Below are positions 33,832 to 42,766 of a DNA stretch of 64,000 nt, piece after piece. The DNA is taken from assembly GCA_052435735.1 (NCBI GenBank), contig JBQVNB010000002.1, positions 186,001 through 250,000 of the forward strand, written 5' to 3'. Both the position numbers and the translations under genes were made by a program. Under the pieces are notes generated by a model. It was not told where the DNA came from and searched no databases. It saw nothing but the letters and a program-made list of their open reading frames with translations. The DNA is from Aliihoeflea sp052435735 (GTDB lineage Bacteria > Pseudomonadota > Alphaproteobacteria > Rhizobiales > Rhizobiaceae). Position 1 is the stretch's first letter. Every line of letters begins with the position of its first letter.

Positions 33832-35052
33832 ATGAAGACGCTTATCCATACGCCCATCAAACGCCGGCAGTTTCTGGCAGGAGCGGGAACCGCAGCCCTC
33901 GTGACGGGCTTTCCGGCCGTCCTGCGTGCGCAGGAGCCGGACGCGATCCGTCTCGGCCTGGTTCATCCAGTGACCGGCTTCGTCTCGTTTTCCGGCACGC
34001 AGTGCCGTGTCGGCGCCGAGATGGCCATCGCCGACATCAATGCCGCCGGCGGCATCCAGTCGATGAACGGCGCCAAGCTGGAAGCGATGCTCGCCGACAG
34101 CCAGGGTCGCCCGGAACTCGGCGCATCCGAGACTGCCCGCCTGATCGAGGCCGGCGCGACCGGCATCATCGCGGGTTATTCGTCGGCGATTTCGCTGGCG
34201 ACCTCGCAGGAAGCGGCCAAGACGATGACGCCCCACATCGTCGATGTCGGCGTCGCCGACAACATCATGGAGCGCAACCTCGAAAACACGTTCCGCTTCG
34301 CGCCGGGCTTCGGCTCCGTGGCGAGCTCGGCCGTCGAGGCGCTGAAGGCGATCAATGCCAGCGGCGAAGCCAAGACCGCCGTCATCATCCACGAGGAGTC
34401 GCTGTTCGGCACCGGCACCGCCGAACTCCTTGCCAAGGAACTGCCGAATATCGGCATCGAGGTTCTGGAGGTCATTCGCCACGCGAACCCGACGCGGGAC
34501 TTCACCAACATCGCGCTCCAGCTCCGCTCGCTGCAGCCGGACCTCATCATCCCCGCCAACTACTACAACGAATACGTGCTCCTCGCCCGCACGCTGCGCC
34601 AGCAGCGCATCGCGGCCAAGGGCATCTATTCGGTGCTCGGCGGCGCGGCCTCGAACCTGCAATTCGTCCAGGAATTCCCGGAAGCGGCCGAGAACATCAT
34701 GGACTGCAACCACTGGTACGACCCGAATTCCGAAGTCGCGGTGCAGCGTCGCGCAGCCGCCGAGGAGAAGGGCCTGTTCTACACTTACGAGATCTTCCTT
34801 GCCTACAACGCCGTCGCCTTCCTCGCCGATGCGATCGAACGCGCGGGTTCGACCGAGAACGAGGCCATCATCGAGGCGCTCAACGCCTCGACCTGGGACA
34901 ATCACGGCATGCCCTACGGGCCGACCAAGATCGAGAACGGCCAGAACACTGGGGCGCAGGCGGTCAATACGCAGGTGCAGGGCGGGGAGATCCAGGTGGT
35001 CCTGCCGGAAGAGTTCGCCTCCGCCGAGGTGATCTTCCCGGTCCCGGCCTGA
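33832..35052 (+). CDS. Liv-type ABC transporter substrate-binding protein
   Basis: A 406-residue periplasmic binding protein of the branched-chain amino-acid type (peripheral receptor-like fold). The N-terminus KRRQFLAGAGTAALV looks like a twin-arginine (Tat) signal, ending near AVLRAQ. GLVHPVTGFVSFSGTQCRVG and AIADINAAGGIQ are typical of the family. An AGAGAGGAAC ribosome-binding site precedes ATG 33832. Relatives bind amino acids, amides, urea or aromatic acids; the operon's ring-opening enzymes suggest an N-containing or unsaturated acid ligand. Confidence 0.9.
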   Translation: MKTLIHTPIKRRQFLAGAGTAALVTGFPAVLRAQEPDAIRLGLVHPVTGFVSFSGTQCRVGAEMAIADINAAGGIQSMNGAKLEAMLADSQGRPELGASETARLIEAGATGIIAGYSSAISLATSQEAAKTMTPHIVDVGVADNIMERNLENTFRFAPGFGSVASSAVEALKAINASGEAKTAVIIHEESLFGTGTAELLAKELPNIGIEVLEVIRHANPTRDFTNIALQLRSLQPDLIIPANYYNEYVLLARTLRQQRIAAKGIYSVLGGAASNLQFVQEFPEAAENIMDCNHWYDPNSEVAVQRRAAAEEKGLFYTYEIFLAYNAVAFLADAIERAGSTENEAIIEALNASTWDNHGMPYGPTKIENGQNTGAQAVNTQVQGGEIQVVLPEEFASAEVIFPVPA

Positions 35053-35072
35053 CCTTCCGCCTGAACGAAACG

Positions 35073-35095
35073 GGCGCGGGGCAGGGCTCCGCGCC
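35073..35095 (+). terminator. Intercistronic hairpin after the Liv-type binding protein
   Basis: GGCGCGG and CCGCGCC form a 7-bp GC stem with a 9-base loop between the binding-protein stop and livH. There is no T-tract. It is likely an mRNA-stabilising or attenuating hairpin. Confidence 0.45.
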
Positions 35096-35112
35096 GCATC
35101 ACAGGTTGTGAC

Positions 35113-35985
35113 ATGATCGATCCGGTCATCCTGATACCATCGCTGATCAACGGGCTGACGACGGGCGCGCTTTATGCGCTCGTCGCGCTCGGCCTGACGC
35201 TGATCTACGGTGTCCTGCACATCATCAATTTCGCCCATGGCGCGATGCTGATGATGGCGCTTTATGGCGTCTTCTTCCTGAACCGCCTGTTCGGCATCGA
35301 TCCCTATGTGGCGCTTTTGATCGTGCCGCCGGCCATGTTCGCGATCGGCTACGCGCTCCAGCGCGGCATCATCGGCCGCGCCAGCCATGGCCGCGACGAG
35401 AACATCCTGCTCGTCACGCTCGGCCTGTCGATCATCATCGAGAACATGGCGCTCTATTTATTCCGCTCCGACACGCGAACCATCGAGACGCCCTATTCCT
35501 TCGAGGTGGTCGAGTTTGCCGGTGCATTCGTTCCCGTAGCCAAGGTCGTCGCCTTTTTCGGCGCGCTGGTGACGGCCGCGCTGCTTTGGGCCTTCATGTC
35601 GAAGACTGATCTCGGCCGCGCCATCCGCGCGCTCGCCAAGGAACGCAAGGGCGCGCGGCTCGTCGGCATCAATGTCGACCACGTCTTTGCGATGAGCTTC
35701 GGCATCGGCGTCGCCTGCCTCGGCGTAGCGGCCTGCCTCTTGATGCCGAGCTACTACGTCAACCCACAGGTCGGCTACGGCTTCGTGCTGATCGCCTTCA
35801 CCACGGTCGTGCTCGGCGGCATGGGCTCCTTCGTCGGCGCGATGATCGGCGGGCTGGTGATCGGCGTGGTCGAAGCCATGGGCGGCCTGTTCCTGGGCGA
35901 CAGTCTCGGCCAGTTCGGCATCTTCGCCATCTTCATCCTGATCCTGATGTTCCGCCCGACGGGACTTCTGGGCCACAAGGTCTGA
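35113..35985 (+). CDS. livH: Branched-chain amino-acid type ABC permease LivH
   Basis: A 290-residue inner-membrane subunit with about eight hydrophobic segments. LINGLTTGALYALVALGLTL, YGVLHIINFAHGAMLM and FTTVVLGGMGSFVGAMIGGL are the conserved LivH segments (the last is the ATPase-contact loop). It pairs with LivM to form the channel. Second gene of the operon that starts at 33832. Confidence 0.93.
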   Translation: MIDPVILIPSLINGLTTGALYALVALGLTLIYGVLHIINFAHGAMLMMALYGVFFLNRLFGIDPYVALLIVPPAMFAIGYALQRGIIGRASHGRDENILLVTLGLSIIIENMALYLFRSDTRTIETPYSFEVVEFAGAFVPVAKVVAFFGALVTAALLWAFMSKTDLGRAIRALAKERKGARLVGINVDHVFAMSFGIGVACLGVAACLLMPSYYVNPQVGYGFVLIAFTTVVLGGMGSFVGAMIGGLVIGVVEAMGGLFLGDSLGQFGIFAIFILILMFRPTGLLGHKV

Positions 35986-35994
35986 GGCTGGCTG

Positions 35995-36972
35995 ATGATC
36001 AACACCAAGCAACTCGTCGCGCTTCTCGTCATTTTCGGCCTGATCGCAACCTGTCCATTCTGGATCGTCTCGCCATCGACGCTGAACACGGTGATCGCGA
36101 TCCTCTACATCGCGCTGCTCGGCCAGGCGTGGAACATCCTCGGCGGCTATGGCGGGCAGTTCTCGTTCGGCCACGCGGCCTTCTTCGGCACCGGCGCCTA
36201 TACGGTGGCGGTGCTTCAGATCCAGTTCGGCATCAATCCGTGGCTGGGCATGGTCGCCGGCGGACTGCTCGCCATGGCAGTCGCGCTCTTCGTCGGCTTC
36301 GCCTCGTTCCGCTACGGCCTGCGCGGCTCCTATTTCGCGCTGGTGACGCTCGCCTTCGCAGAAGTGCTGCGCATCCTGTCGAACTCGGTCGGCTTCACCG
36401 GTGGCGGCGTCGGCATTCTGATCCCGCTCGATCGCGACATCGCCAACATGCAGTTCGCCGACAATCGCGGTTATTTCTGGCTGATCTGGACGCTGTGCCT
36501 TGCCTGCTTCCTCACCGTCTGGTGGCTCGGTCGCTCGCGCTTCGGCGCCTGGCTGATGGCCGTGCGCGACAATGAGGATGCAGCGCGTGCATTGGGCGTC
36601 GACGTGTTCAAGACCAAGATGGGCGCGGTCGCGCTCTCCGGCTTTTTCTCCGGGCTCGCGGGCGTCTTCTACGCGCAGTTCTATCTCTATCTCGACCCGC
36701 TGATCGCCTACGGCTCGGCGATCTCGATCGAGTCGCTGCTGGTGCCGATCATCGGCGGCATGGGGACGCTGTTCGGTCCACTGATTGGCGCCGCCGTCAT
36801 CCACACGCTGTCCGAAGTCACGCGTCACAATATTGGCGACGTGCCCGGCGTCGCGCTGGCGATCTACGGCGTGCTTCTGATCGTCATCGTCATGTTCCTG
36901 CCGCGCGGGCTGATCAGCATTTTCTCGGTCGCGCGACGGGTATTTTCGAAGCGGAGGCCGGCCAATGCTTGA
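35995..36972 (+). CDS. livM: Branched-chain amino-acid type ABC permease LivM
   Basis: A 325-residue membrane subunit. LGQAWNILGGYGGQFSFGHA is the LivM signature, and VRDNEDAARALGVDVFKTKM with IIGGMGTLFGPLIGAAV marks the ATPase-coupling region. It starts nine bases after livH and its end overlaps livG by eight bases. Confidence 0.93.
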   Translation: MINTKQLVALLVIFGLIATCPFWIVSPSTLNTVIAILYIALLGQAWNILGGYGGQFSFGHAAFFGTGAYTVAVLQIQFGINPWLGMVAGGLLAMAVALFVGFASFRYGLRGSYFALVTLAFAEVLRILSNSVGFTGGGVGILIPLDRDIANMQFADNRGYFWLIWTLCLACFLTVWWLGRSRFGAWLMAVRDNEDAARALGVDVFKTKMGAVALSGFFSGLAGVFYAQFYLYLDPLIAYGSAISIESLLVPIIGGMGTLFGPLIGAAVIHTLSEVTRHNIGDVPGVALAIYGVLLIVIVMFLPRGLISIFSVARRVFSKRRPANA

Positions 36973-37714
36973 AGTCAGCGGCATCTCCAAATCCTTCGGC
37001 GGGCTGAAGGCGGTCGACAACGTGTCGATGAAGATCGCGGAAGGCAGCCTAGTCTCGCTGATCGGGCCGAACGGTGCGGGCAAGACGACGTTCTTCGCGC
37101 TCGTGACCGGCTTCCACAAGCCCGACAGCGGCACGGTAAAGTTTGCCGGCAACGACATTCTGGGCGTCAAGCCGAGTGATATCGCCCGCGCCGGCATGGT
37201 TCGCACCTTCCAGATCGTGCAGCCCTTCGCCGGCCAGACCGTGCGCGAGAATATCGCCGTCGGCGCGCATCTGCGCCACGCCTCGCGCCGCGATGCGCTC
37301 GACCGGGCGCGGGAAGTGGCAGAGAAGGTCGGCCTTGGCGATCGGCTCGACCAGGACGCCGCCGATCTGACGGTGGCGGGGCGCAAACGCCTCGAAGTCG
37401 CGCGCGCTTTGGCGACCGACCCCAAGCTCGTCCTCTTCGACGAGGTGCTGGCCGGTCTCAATCCAAGCGAAATCCGCGACGTCATTCCGGTGATCCGGGC
37501 GGTGCGCGACAGCGGCGTCACGATCCTGCTCATCGAGCATGTCATGCAGGCCGTCATGAGCCTGTCGGAATACACCTTCGTGCTCAATCAGGGCCGGCTG
37601 ATCGCCGAAGGCGAGCCGCGCGCTGTCGCGAACGACCAGGCCGTCATCGAGGCGTATCTCGGGCCGGGAATGGCCGCCCGCCTGAAAGCGCAAACGCCAC
37701 AGGTGCAGGCATGA
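36965..37714 (+). CDS. livG: Liv-type ABC ATPase LivG
   Basis: A 249-residue ATPase. The Walker A motif is GPNGAGKT. A signature-like LTVAGRKRLEVARALA replaces the usual LSGGQ by TVAGR, a variation seen in LivG-type proteins. Walker B is LVLFDEVLAGLNPSE, and the switch His is in IEHVMQAV. It energises LivHM uptake and overlaps the livM end and the livF start. Confidence 0.93.
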   Translation: MLEVSGISKSFGGLKAVDNVSMKIAEGSLVSLIGPNGAGKTTFFALVTGFHKPDSGTVKFAGNDILGVKPSDIARAGMVRTFQIVQPFAGQTVRENIAVGAHLRHASRRDALDRAREVAEKVGLGDRLDQDAADLTVAGRKRLEVARALATDPKLVLFDEVLAGLNPSEIRDVIPVIRAVRDSGVTILLIEHVMQAVMSLSEYTFVLNQGRLIAEGEPRAVANDQAVIEAYLGPGMAARLKAQTPQVQA

Positions 37715-38427
37715 GCGGTGAAGCCATTCTCGAAGTCTCCGGCCTGCGCGCCGGCTACGGCGCCGTCGAAGTGCTGCGCGGCGTCGACCTGACCATTAGG
37801 CGCGGCGAGATCGTCGCGCTCCTGGGCTCGAACGGCGTCGGCAAGACGACGTTCAATTCGGTGTTGTCGGGCCTCCTGCGTCCATGGGCGGGCAGCGTGT
37901 CCTTCAAGGGCAGAGACATGACGGGCGTCGATGCTCCAGGCGTCGTCGATGCGGGCATGAGCCTCGTGCCGGAAGGCCGATTGATCTTCCCGAGTATGAC
38001 GGTGAAGGAGAACCTGATCCTCGGTTCCTATCGCCGCGCGAAGAACAATCGTGACGCCAATATCGACAAGATCGTCGCGATCTTCCCGCGCCTGAAGGAG
38101 CGTTTCGAGCAGAAGGCCGGGACGCTGTCCGGCGGCGAGCAGCAGATGCTGGCGATCGGGCGCGGCATGATGGCGGAGCCGGAATTGCTGATCCTCGACG
38201 AGCCGTCGCTGGGCCTGTCACCCCTGCTGGTCGAGGAAATGTTCAACCTCATCAAGCGCCTGAACGCCGAGGGCCTGACGATCCTGCTGGTCGAGCAGAA
38301 CGTTGCGCAGTCGCTGGAGATCGCGACCACCGGCTACGTGCTGGAAAATGGCGCGATCAGCCTCTCCGGCCCCGCTGCGACGCTGATGGACGATCCGAAC
38401 CTCCAGCGTTCCTATCTGGGGATATGA
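37711..38427 (+). CDS. livF: Liv-type ABC ATPase LivF
   Basis: A 238-residue ATPase. Walker A is GSNGVGKTT, the signature is TLSGGEQQMLAIGRGMM, Walker B is LLILDEPSLGLSP and the C-terminal part contains VEQNVAQSLEIA. It pairs with LivG. Start overlaps the livG stop by four bases, and its own stop overlaps the next gene, so uptake genes and the enzyme genes form one operon. Confidence 0.93.
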   Translation: MSGEAILEVSGLRAGYGAVEVLRGVDLTIRRGEIVALLGSNGVGKTTFNSVLSGLLRPWAGSVSFKGRDMTGVDAPGVVDAGMSLVPEGRLIFPSMTVKENLILGSYRRAKNNRDANIDKIVAIFPRLKERFEQKAGTLSGGEQQMLAIGRGMMAEPELLILDEPSLGLSPLLVEEMFNLIKRLNAEGLTILLVEQNVAQSLEIATTGYVLENGAISLSGPAATLMDDPNLQRSYLGI

Positions 38428-39707
38428 CCATGTCCCGCCCGATGACCCTTGCCGAGAAGATCATCGCCCGCGCTGCCGGCCGCAAGGCGGTCACCCCGGG
38501 CGAGGTGGTGACGACGAAGGTCGACCTCGCGATGATCCACGATTCCGGCGGCCCGCGCCGGGTCGAGCCGATCCTGAAACGGCTCGGTGTCGGGCTGTTC
38601 GATACGAGCAAGGTTGTGCTGATTTCCGACCACTATGTGCCCGGCGACACGGAGGAGGGCGCGGCGATCCTTGCTCTGACGCGGGCTTGGGCGCAGGAAA
38701 AGGGCGTGTCCTTCTATGACGGCGAGGGCATCTGCCATGTCGTCCTACCCGAGCGGGGGCATCTGAAGCCCGGAATGCTCGTCGTCGGCGGCGACAGCCA
38801 TTCGCCGACCGGCGGCGCGTTCGGCGCCTACATGTTCGGCGTCGGCGCGACCGAGATGGCAGGCGTGCTCGCAACCGGCGAAATCTGGCTGAAAGTGCCC
38901 GAGACCATCCGCATCGAATGGTCGGGAACGCTCGGCGAACGGCTGATGGCGAAGGACATGATCCTTGCCATGTGCTGCAAGCTCGGCATGGATGGCGGGC
39001 GCTATCAGGCGATCGAATATGCCGGCGAAACGGTCCGCGCGCTGCCGATGCAGGAGCGCATGACTATGTCGAACATGGCCGCCGAACTTGGCGCACAAGC
39101 CGGCCTGATCGCGCCCGACGAGATGACGATGCGCTGGCTCGCCGAGCATGGCGCGACCGATTTGCCGGACGCGGCAGACTGGCAGAGCGACGAAGGCGCG
39201 ACGGTTGCCGAAACGCATCGCTTCGACGCCTCGACGCTGGAACCGCAGGTCGCCGCGCCGCATTCGCCAGCGAATTCCGCAGGCATATCCGACTACGAGC
39301 CGACCGGCATCGACGTCGCCTATATCGGCGCGTGCACCGGCGCGAAATATGTCGACCTGAAAGCCGCCGCCGACATCATCCGTGGCCACACATTGGCCAA
39401 AGGCGTCGAACTCCTCGTCGCGCCCTCGTCAAAGCGTGACCAGGAGCGCGCGGAGCGAGACGGCATCATGAAGGTGCTGGAGGATGCCGGCGCCAGGGTG
39501 CTGCCGAACGCTTGCGGCATCTGCGCCGGCTATGGGTCGGCGCGGCTCGGCGAGGACGTGACCTGCATCTCCACCACCGCGCGCAACTTCAAGGGCCGCA
39601 TGGGCGCGAAGTCCTCGATGGTCTATCTCGGCTCGCCATACACGGTCGCAGCCTCCGCCATCGCCGGCCGCATCGCGGACCCCCGCGAATTCGGGGACGC
39701 GGCATGA
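38424..39707 (+). CDS. Aconitase/isopropylmalate isomerase-like large subunit
   Basis: A 427-residue [4Fe-4S] hydro-lyase of the LeuC/homoaconitase/dimethylmaleate-hydratase group. VLISDHYVPGDT and VVGGDSHSPTGGAFGAYMFG match conserved substrate loops. IGACTGAKYVDLKAA (Cys304) and NACGICAGYG (Cys364, Cys367) supply the three cluster ligands. LeuC functions in leucine synthesis, but here the neighbours are a lyase and hydantoinases, so hydration of a substituted maleate or similar diacid is more likely. Overlaps livF by four bases. Confidence 0.88.
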   Translation: MTMSRPMTLAEKIIARAAGRKAVTPGEVVTTKVDLAMIHDSGGPRRVEPILKRLGVGLFDTSKVVLISDHYVPGDTEEGAAILALTRAWAQEKGVSFYDGEGICHVVLPERGHLKPGMLVVGGDSHSPTGGAFGAYMFGVGATEMAGVLATGEIWLKVPETIRIEWSGTLGERLMAKDMILAMCCKLGMDGGRYQAIEYAGETVRALPMQERMTMSNMAAELGAQAGLIAPDEMTMRWLAEHGATDLPDAADWQSDEGATVAETHRFDASTLEPQVAAPHSPANSAGISDYEPTGIDVAYIGACTGAKYVDLKAAADIIRGHTLAKGVELLVAPSSKRDQERAERDGIMKVLEDAGARVLPNACGICAGYGSARLGEDVTCISTTARNFKGRMGAKSSMVYLGSPYTVAASAIAGRIADPREFGDAA

Positions 39708-40207
39708 ACCGGGCCTTCGTCTTCGGCAACGACATCGACACCGACGCGCTCGCCCCCGGCCAATATATGGGCGGCGGAATCGAGGTGCTGGCGCAGCACT
39801 GCCTCGAAGCCGTCGATCCCGACTTCGCATCGTCGGTGAAGCCGGGCGACGTCATCGTTGCAGGCAAAAATTTCGGTATGGGCTCGTCGCGCGAGCAGGC
39901 CGCGCAGGCGCTCAAGCATCTGGGCGTCGCCGGCATCGTCGCGCGATCCTTTGCCGGCATCTTCCAGCGCAACGCCATCAATCTCGGCCTGCCGGCCTTT
40001 GTCGGCGGCGACGAGATCGGCGGCATAGAGGCTGGCGACGACGTAGAACTGGACGTTCGCAACAGCCGGCTAACGACCGTAAGCGGGACGATCGAACTAG
40101 AGCCTTTGCCTGATTTTCTGATCGAGATGATCGCCGATGGCGGATTGGTGCCGCATCTCGAAAAACGCTTCGCGCGCGAGCGCATGAACCGAGGAGAACA
40201 ACAATGA
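39704..40207 (+). CDS. Aconitase/isopropylmalate isomerase-like small subunit
   Basis: A 167-residue swivelling domain of LeuD type. NDIDTDALAPGQYM is the family N-terminus and GKNFGMGSSREQAAQALKHL carries the active-site Ser/Arg loop. It completes the two-subunit hydro-lyase with the preceding protein. Start and stop both overlap neighbours (ATGA type), indicating translational coupling. Confidence 0.92.
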   Translation: MNRAFVFGNDIDTDALAPGQYMGGGIEVLAQHCLEAVDPDFASSVKPGDVIVAGKNFGMGSSREQAAQALKHLGVAGIVARSFAGIFQRNAINLGLPAFVGGDEIGGIEAGDDVELDVRNSRLTTVSGTIELEPLPDFLIEMIADGGLVPHLEKRFARERMNRGEQQ

Positions 40208-41082
40208 AGCGCCTGAAAGCGCGCCTCGGCGACGAAGGCATAATCGTCGCACCCGGTGTCTATGACGGCCTTTCGGCGCTGATCGCAGAGCAGGCCGGCG
40301 CGGAATCGATCTACCTGTCCGGCGCCTCGCTCGCTTATACGCGCTTCGGCCGCCCCGATATCGGCCTCGTCTCGATGAGCGAGGTCGCCGACGCGGTCGC
40401 CGTCATCTGCGACCGCGTCGCACTACCGCTGATTGTCGATGGCGACACAGGCTTCGGCAACGCGCTCAACGTGCAGCGCACGGTGCGCATGTTCGAGCGC
40501 ATGGGCGCTGCGGCAATCCAGCTCGAAGATCAGACCATGCCCAAGCGTTGCGGGCATTTGAACGGCAAGTCGCTGATCTCCACCGGCGAGATGATGGGCA
40601 AGATCAAGGCCGCGACTGATGCTCGGGCGGCTGATGACTTCGTCGTCGTCGCCCGTACCGATGCCATCGGCGTCGAGGGGTTCGAGGCTGCTCTCTACCG
40701 GGCCGCTGCCTATGCCGAGGCCGGCGCGGACATGGTGTTCGTCGAGGCCCCGCGCTCGCTGGACGAGATGAAGCAGATCGTCGCCACCCTTGGCGAGCGC
40801 GTGCCGCTGATGGCGAATATGGTGGAAGGCGGCAAGACGCCGCCGATGACGGCGACGGATCTCGAGGCGCTTGGCTTTTCGCTGGTGATCTTCCCCGGCG
40901 GGCTGACCCGCGCGGTCGCCAAGATCAGCCGCGCCTATTTCGACAGCCTGCTGAAATCCGGCTCCAACGCGCCGTTCCGCGACCAGATGTACGATTTTGC
41001 CGGCATCAACGATGTCGTCGGCACCGACGACTTGCTCGAAGCCGGAAACGCCTATGACGAAAAGAGGTTCACCCATGATTGA
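40204..41082 (+). CDS. Isocitrate lyase/PEP mutase family lyase
   Basis: A 292-residue TIM-barrel protein. VDGDTGFGNALNVQRTV binds Mg/substrate; QLEDQTMPKRCGHLNGK contains the KRCGH loop whose Cys acts as general acid in isocitrate, methylisocitrate and dimethylmalate lyases, favouring C-C cleavage over phosphonomutase activity. VARTDAIGVEGFEAALYRA and VFVEAPRSLDEMKQI follow. Placed right after the aconitase-like pair, it would cleave the hydrated diacid, for example to pyruvate plus a short acid. This combination recalls DmdAB plus dimethylmalate lyase of anaerobic nicotinate breakdown. Confidence 0.88.
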   Translation: MKRLKARLGDEGIIVAPGVYDGLSALIAEQAGAESIYLSGASLAYTRFGRPDIGLVSMSEVADAVAVICDRVALPLIVDGDTGFGNALNVQRTVRMFERMGAAAIQLEDQTMPKRCGHLNGKSLISTGEMMGKIKAATDARAADDFVVVARTDAIGVEGFEAALYRAAAYAEAGADMVFVEAPRSLDEMKQIVATLGERVPLMANMVEGGKTPPMTATDLEALGFSLVIFPGGLTRAVAKISRAYFDSLLKSGSNAPFRDQMYDFAGINDVVGTDDLLEAGNAYDEKRFTHD

Positions 41083-42766
41083 TCCCGTCCTTCTGGCGAT
41101 CCTGAAAGGCCGGTTAGAGCAGATCGCCGACGAGATGGACGCGACCCTGTTCCGCTCCGCGTTCAACCCGATCATCGCCGAGGCGCATGACGCCTCGCAC
41201 GGCATCTACGATGCGAAGACCGGCGACACGCTGGTGCAGGGCAAGTCCGGCCTGCCGATCTTCGTCGGTGTCATGGCGTTTGCGGTGAAGGCCGTGATCG
41301 AGAAGGCGGCCAAGAGCGGCGGCCCGAAGGACGGCGACGTGTGGATATTCAACGATCCCTATGCCGGCGGCACGCATCTGTCGGACTTCCGTCTCGTGCG
41401 CCCGCTTTTCCGCAATGGCGAGGTGTTCTGCTACCTCGCTTCGGTCGGTCACTGGCATGATGTCGGCGGCAATGTGCCGGGCAACTACAATCCGGTTGCA
41501 ACCGAGAGCTTTCAGGAAGGCATGCTCATCCCGCCGGTCAAGCTCTTCGATCGGGGCGAATTGCGTCAGGACGTGATCGACATCCTGTCGTCCAACTCGC
41601 GCCTGCCGAACTCGCTCTTCGGCGATCTGAACGGCCAGATCAACGCGCTCGACCTCGGCGTCAAGCGGATGACCGAACTTCTGTCCGACTACGGCGACGA
41701 GACGGTGTCGGGCGCACTCGACGAACTGAAGGCCCGCGCTGCGATGCTGATGCGCGCCGAGATCGACAAGCTGCCGCAGGGCACCGTGTCGGCCGAGGAC
41801 TATCTCGACAATGATGGCATCGTCGACGAGCCGCTGACCATCGCGCTCGATCTGACGATCGAGAATGGCCGCATGGTCATGGACTTCTCCCGCTCCTCGC
41901 TCGCCTGCGCCGGGCCGGTCAACATCTCGCGCGCAACGACGATCGCCGCCTGCTACGTCGCGCTGAAGCATGTCTTCGGCGACGTGCCGGCCAATGCCGG
42001 CGTGCTGGAGCCCGTCGATTTCGTCATCCCCGAGGACAGCCTTCTCTCGGTCGTCGCGCCGAAGCCCGTCGGCGGCTACACCGAGACGATTCTGCGGCTG
42101 ATCGACGTGGTCTTCCAGGCGATCGCAAAGATCGCGCCGGAACGCTCTAACGGCTGCGCCTACGGCACGATCAACGCACTGTCGCTCGCAGGGTATCGCG
42201 GAGCCGACAAGAAGCGCTGGGTGATGTTCTCCTTCTTCGGCGGCGGCCATGGCGGGCATCCGGAAGGCGACGGGCTGAACCACGGCAACGCGCCGATTTC
42301 GACCGCGACCATTCCGCCGCTGGAAATCCTCGAAGCCGCCTATCCGGTCATGTTCACGCAATGGGCGCTGCGGCCGGATTCCGGCGGGGCGGGGAAGAGT
42401 CGTGGCGGTCTCGGCGCGGTCTACGAGCTCGAACTTCTGGAAGAGAGCGCCGATGTCTTCCTGTTCGGCGAGCGCGGCCGCTTTGCGCCGAAGGGTGTCG
42501 CGGGTGGCCGCAATTCCGTTCTGAACAGCTTCTCCTATGAGCAGGCCGACGGGGAGCACCACCCGCCGATGGCCTCCAAGATGGTCGGCATTAAGCTGAA
42601 GCGCGGCCAGAAGGTGCGGCTGGAGACCCCCGGCGGCGGCGGGTACGGCCCGGCTTCCGAGCGCGACCCGACACGGATCGAGCGCGACATCGCGCTTGGA
42701 TACGTCTCGGCCGATGCCGCCGAACGTGACTACGGCCATGGCTTGAAGAAGGATGCCGCGGCATGA
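41075..42766 (+). CDS. Hydantoinase B/oxoprolinase family subunit
   Basis: A 563-residue HyuB-type subunit. IAEAHDASHGIYDAKTGDTL, FNDPYAGGTHLSDFRLVRP, GHWHDVGGNVPGNYNPVATE and the C-terminal GRGQK-like glycine-rich LETPGGGGYG are typical. With HyuA it forms an ATP-dependent lactam or imide hydrolase or carboxylase (N-methylhydantoinase, 5-oxoprolinase, acetone-carboxylase relatives). ATG 41075 overlaps the preceding lyase by eight bases and has AAGAGG upstream. Confidence 0.9.
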   Translation: MIDPVLLAILKGRLEQIADEMDATLFRSAFNPIIAEAHDASHGIYDAKTGDTLVQGKSGLPIFVGVMAFAVKAVIEKAAKSGGPKDGDVWIFNDPYAGGTHLSDFRLVRPLFRNGEVFCYLASVGHWHDVGGNVPGNYNPVATESFQEGMLIPPVKLFDRGELRQDVIDILSSNSRLPNSLFGDLNGQINALDLGVKRMTELLSDYGDETVSGALDELKARAAMLMRAEIDKLPQGTVSAEDYLDNDGIVDEPLTIALDLTIENGRMVMDFSRSSLACAGPVNISRATTIAACYVALKHVFGDVPANAGVLEPVDFVIPEDSLLSVVAPKPVGGYTETILRLIDVVFQAIAKIAPERSNGCAYGTINALSLAGYRGADKKRWVMFSFFGGGHGGHPEGDGLNHGNAPISTATIPPLEILEAAYPVMFTQWALRPDSGGAGKSRGGLGAVYELELLEESADVFLFGERGRFAPKGVAGGRNSVLNSFSYEQADGEHHPPMASKMVGIKLKRGQKVRLETPGGGGYGPASERDPTRIERDIALGYVSADAAERDYGHGLKKDAAA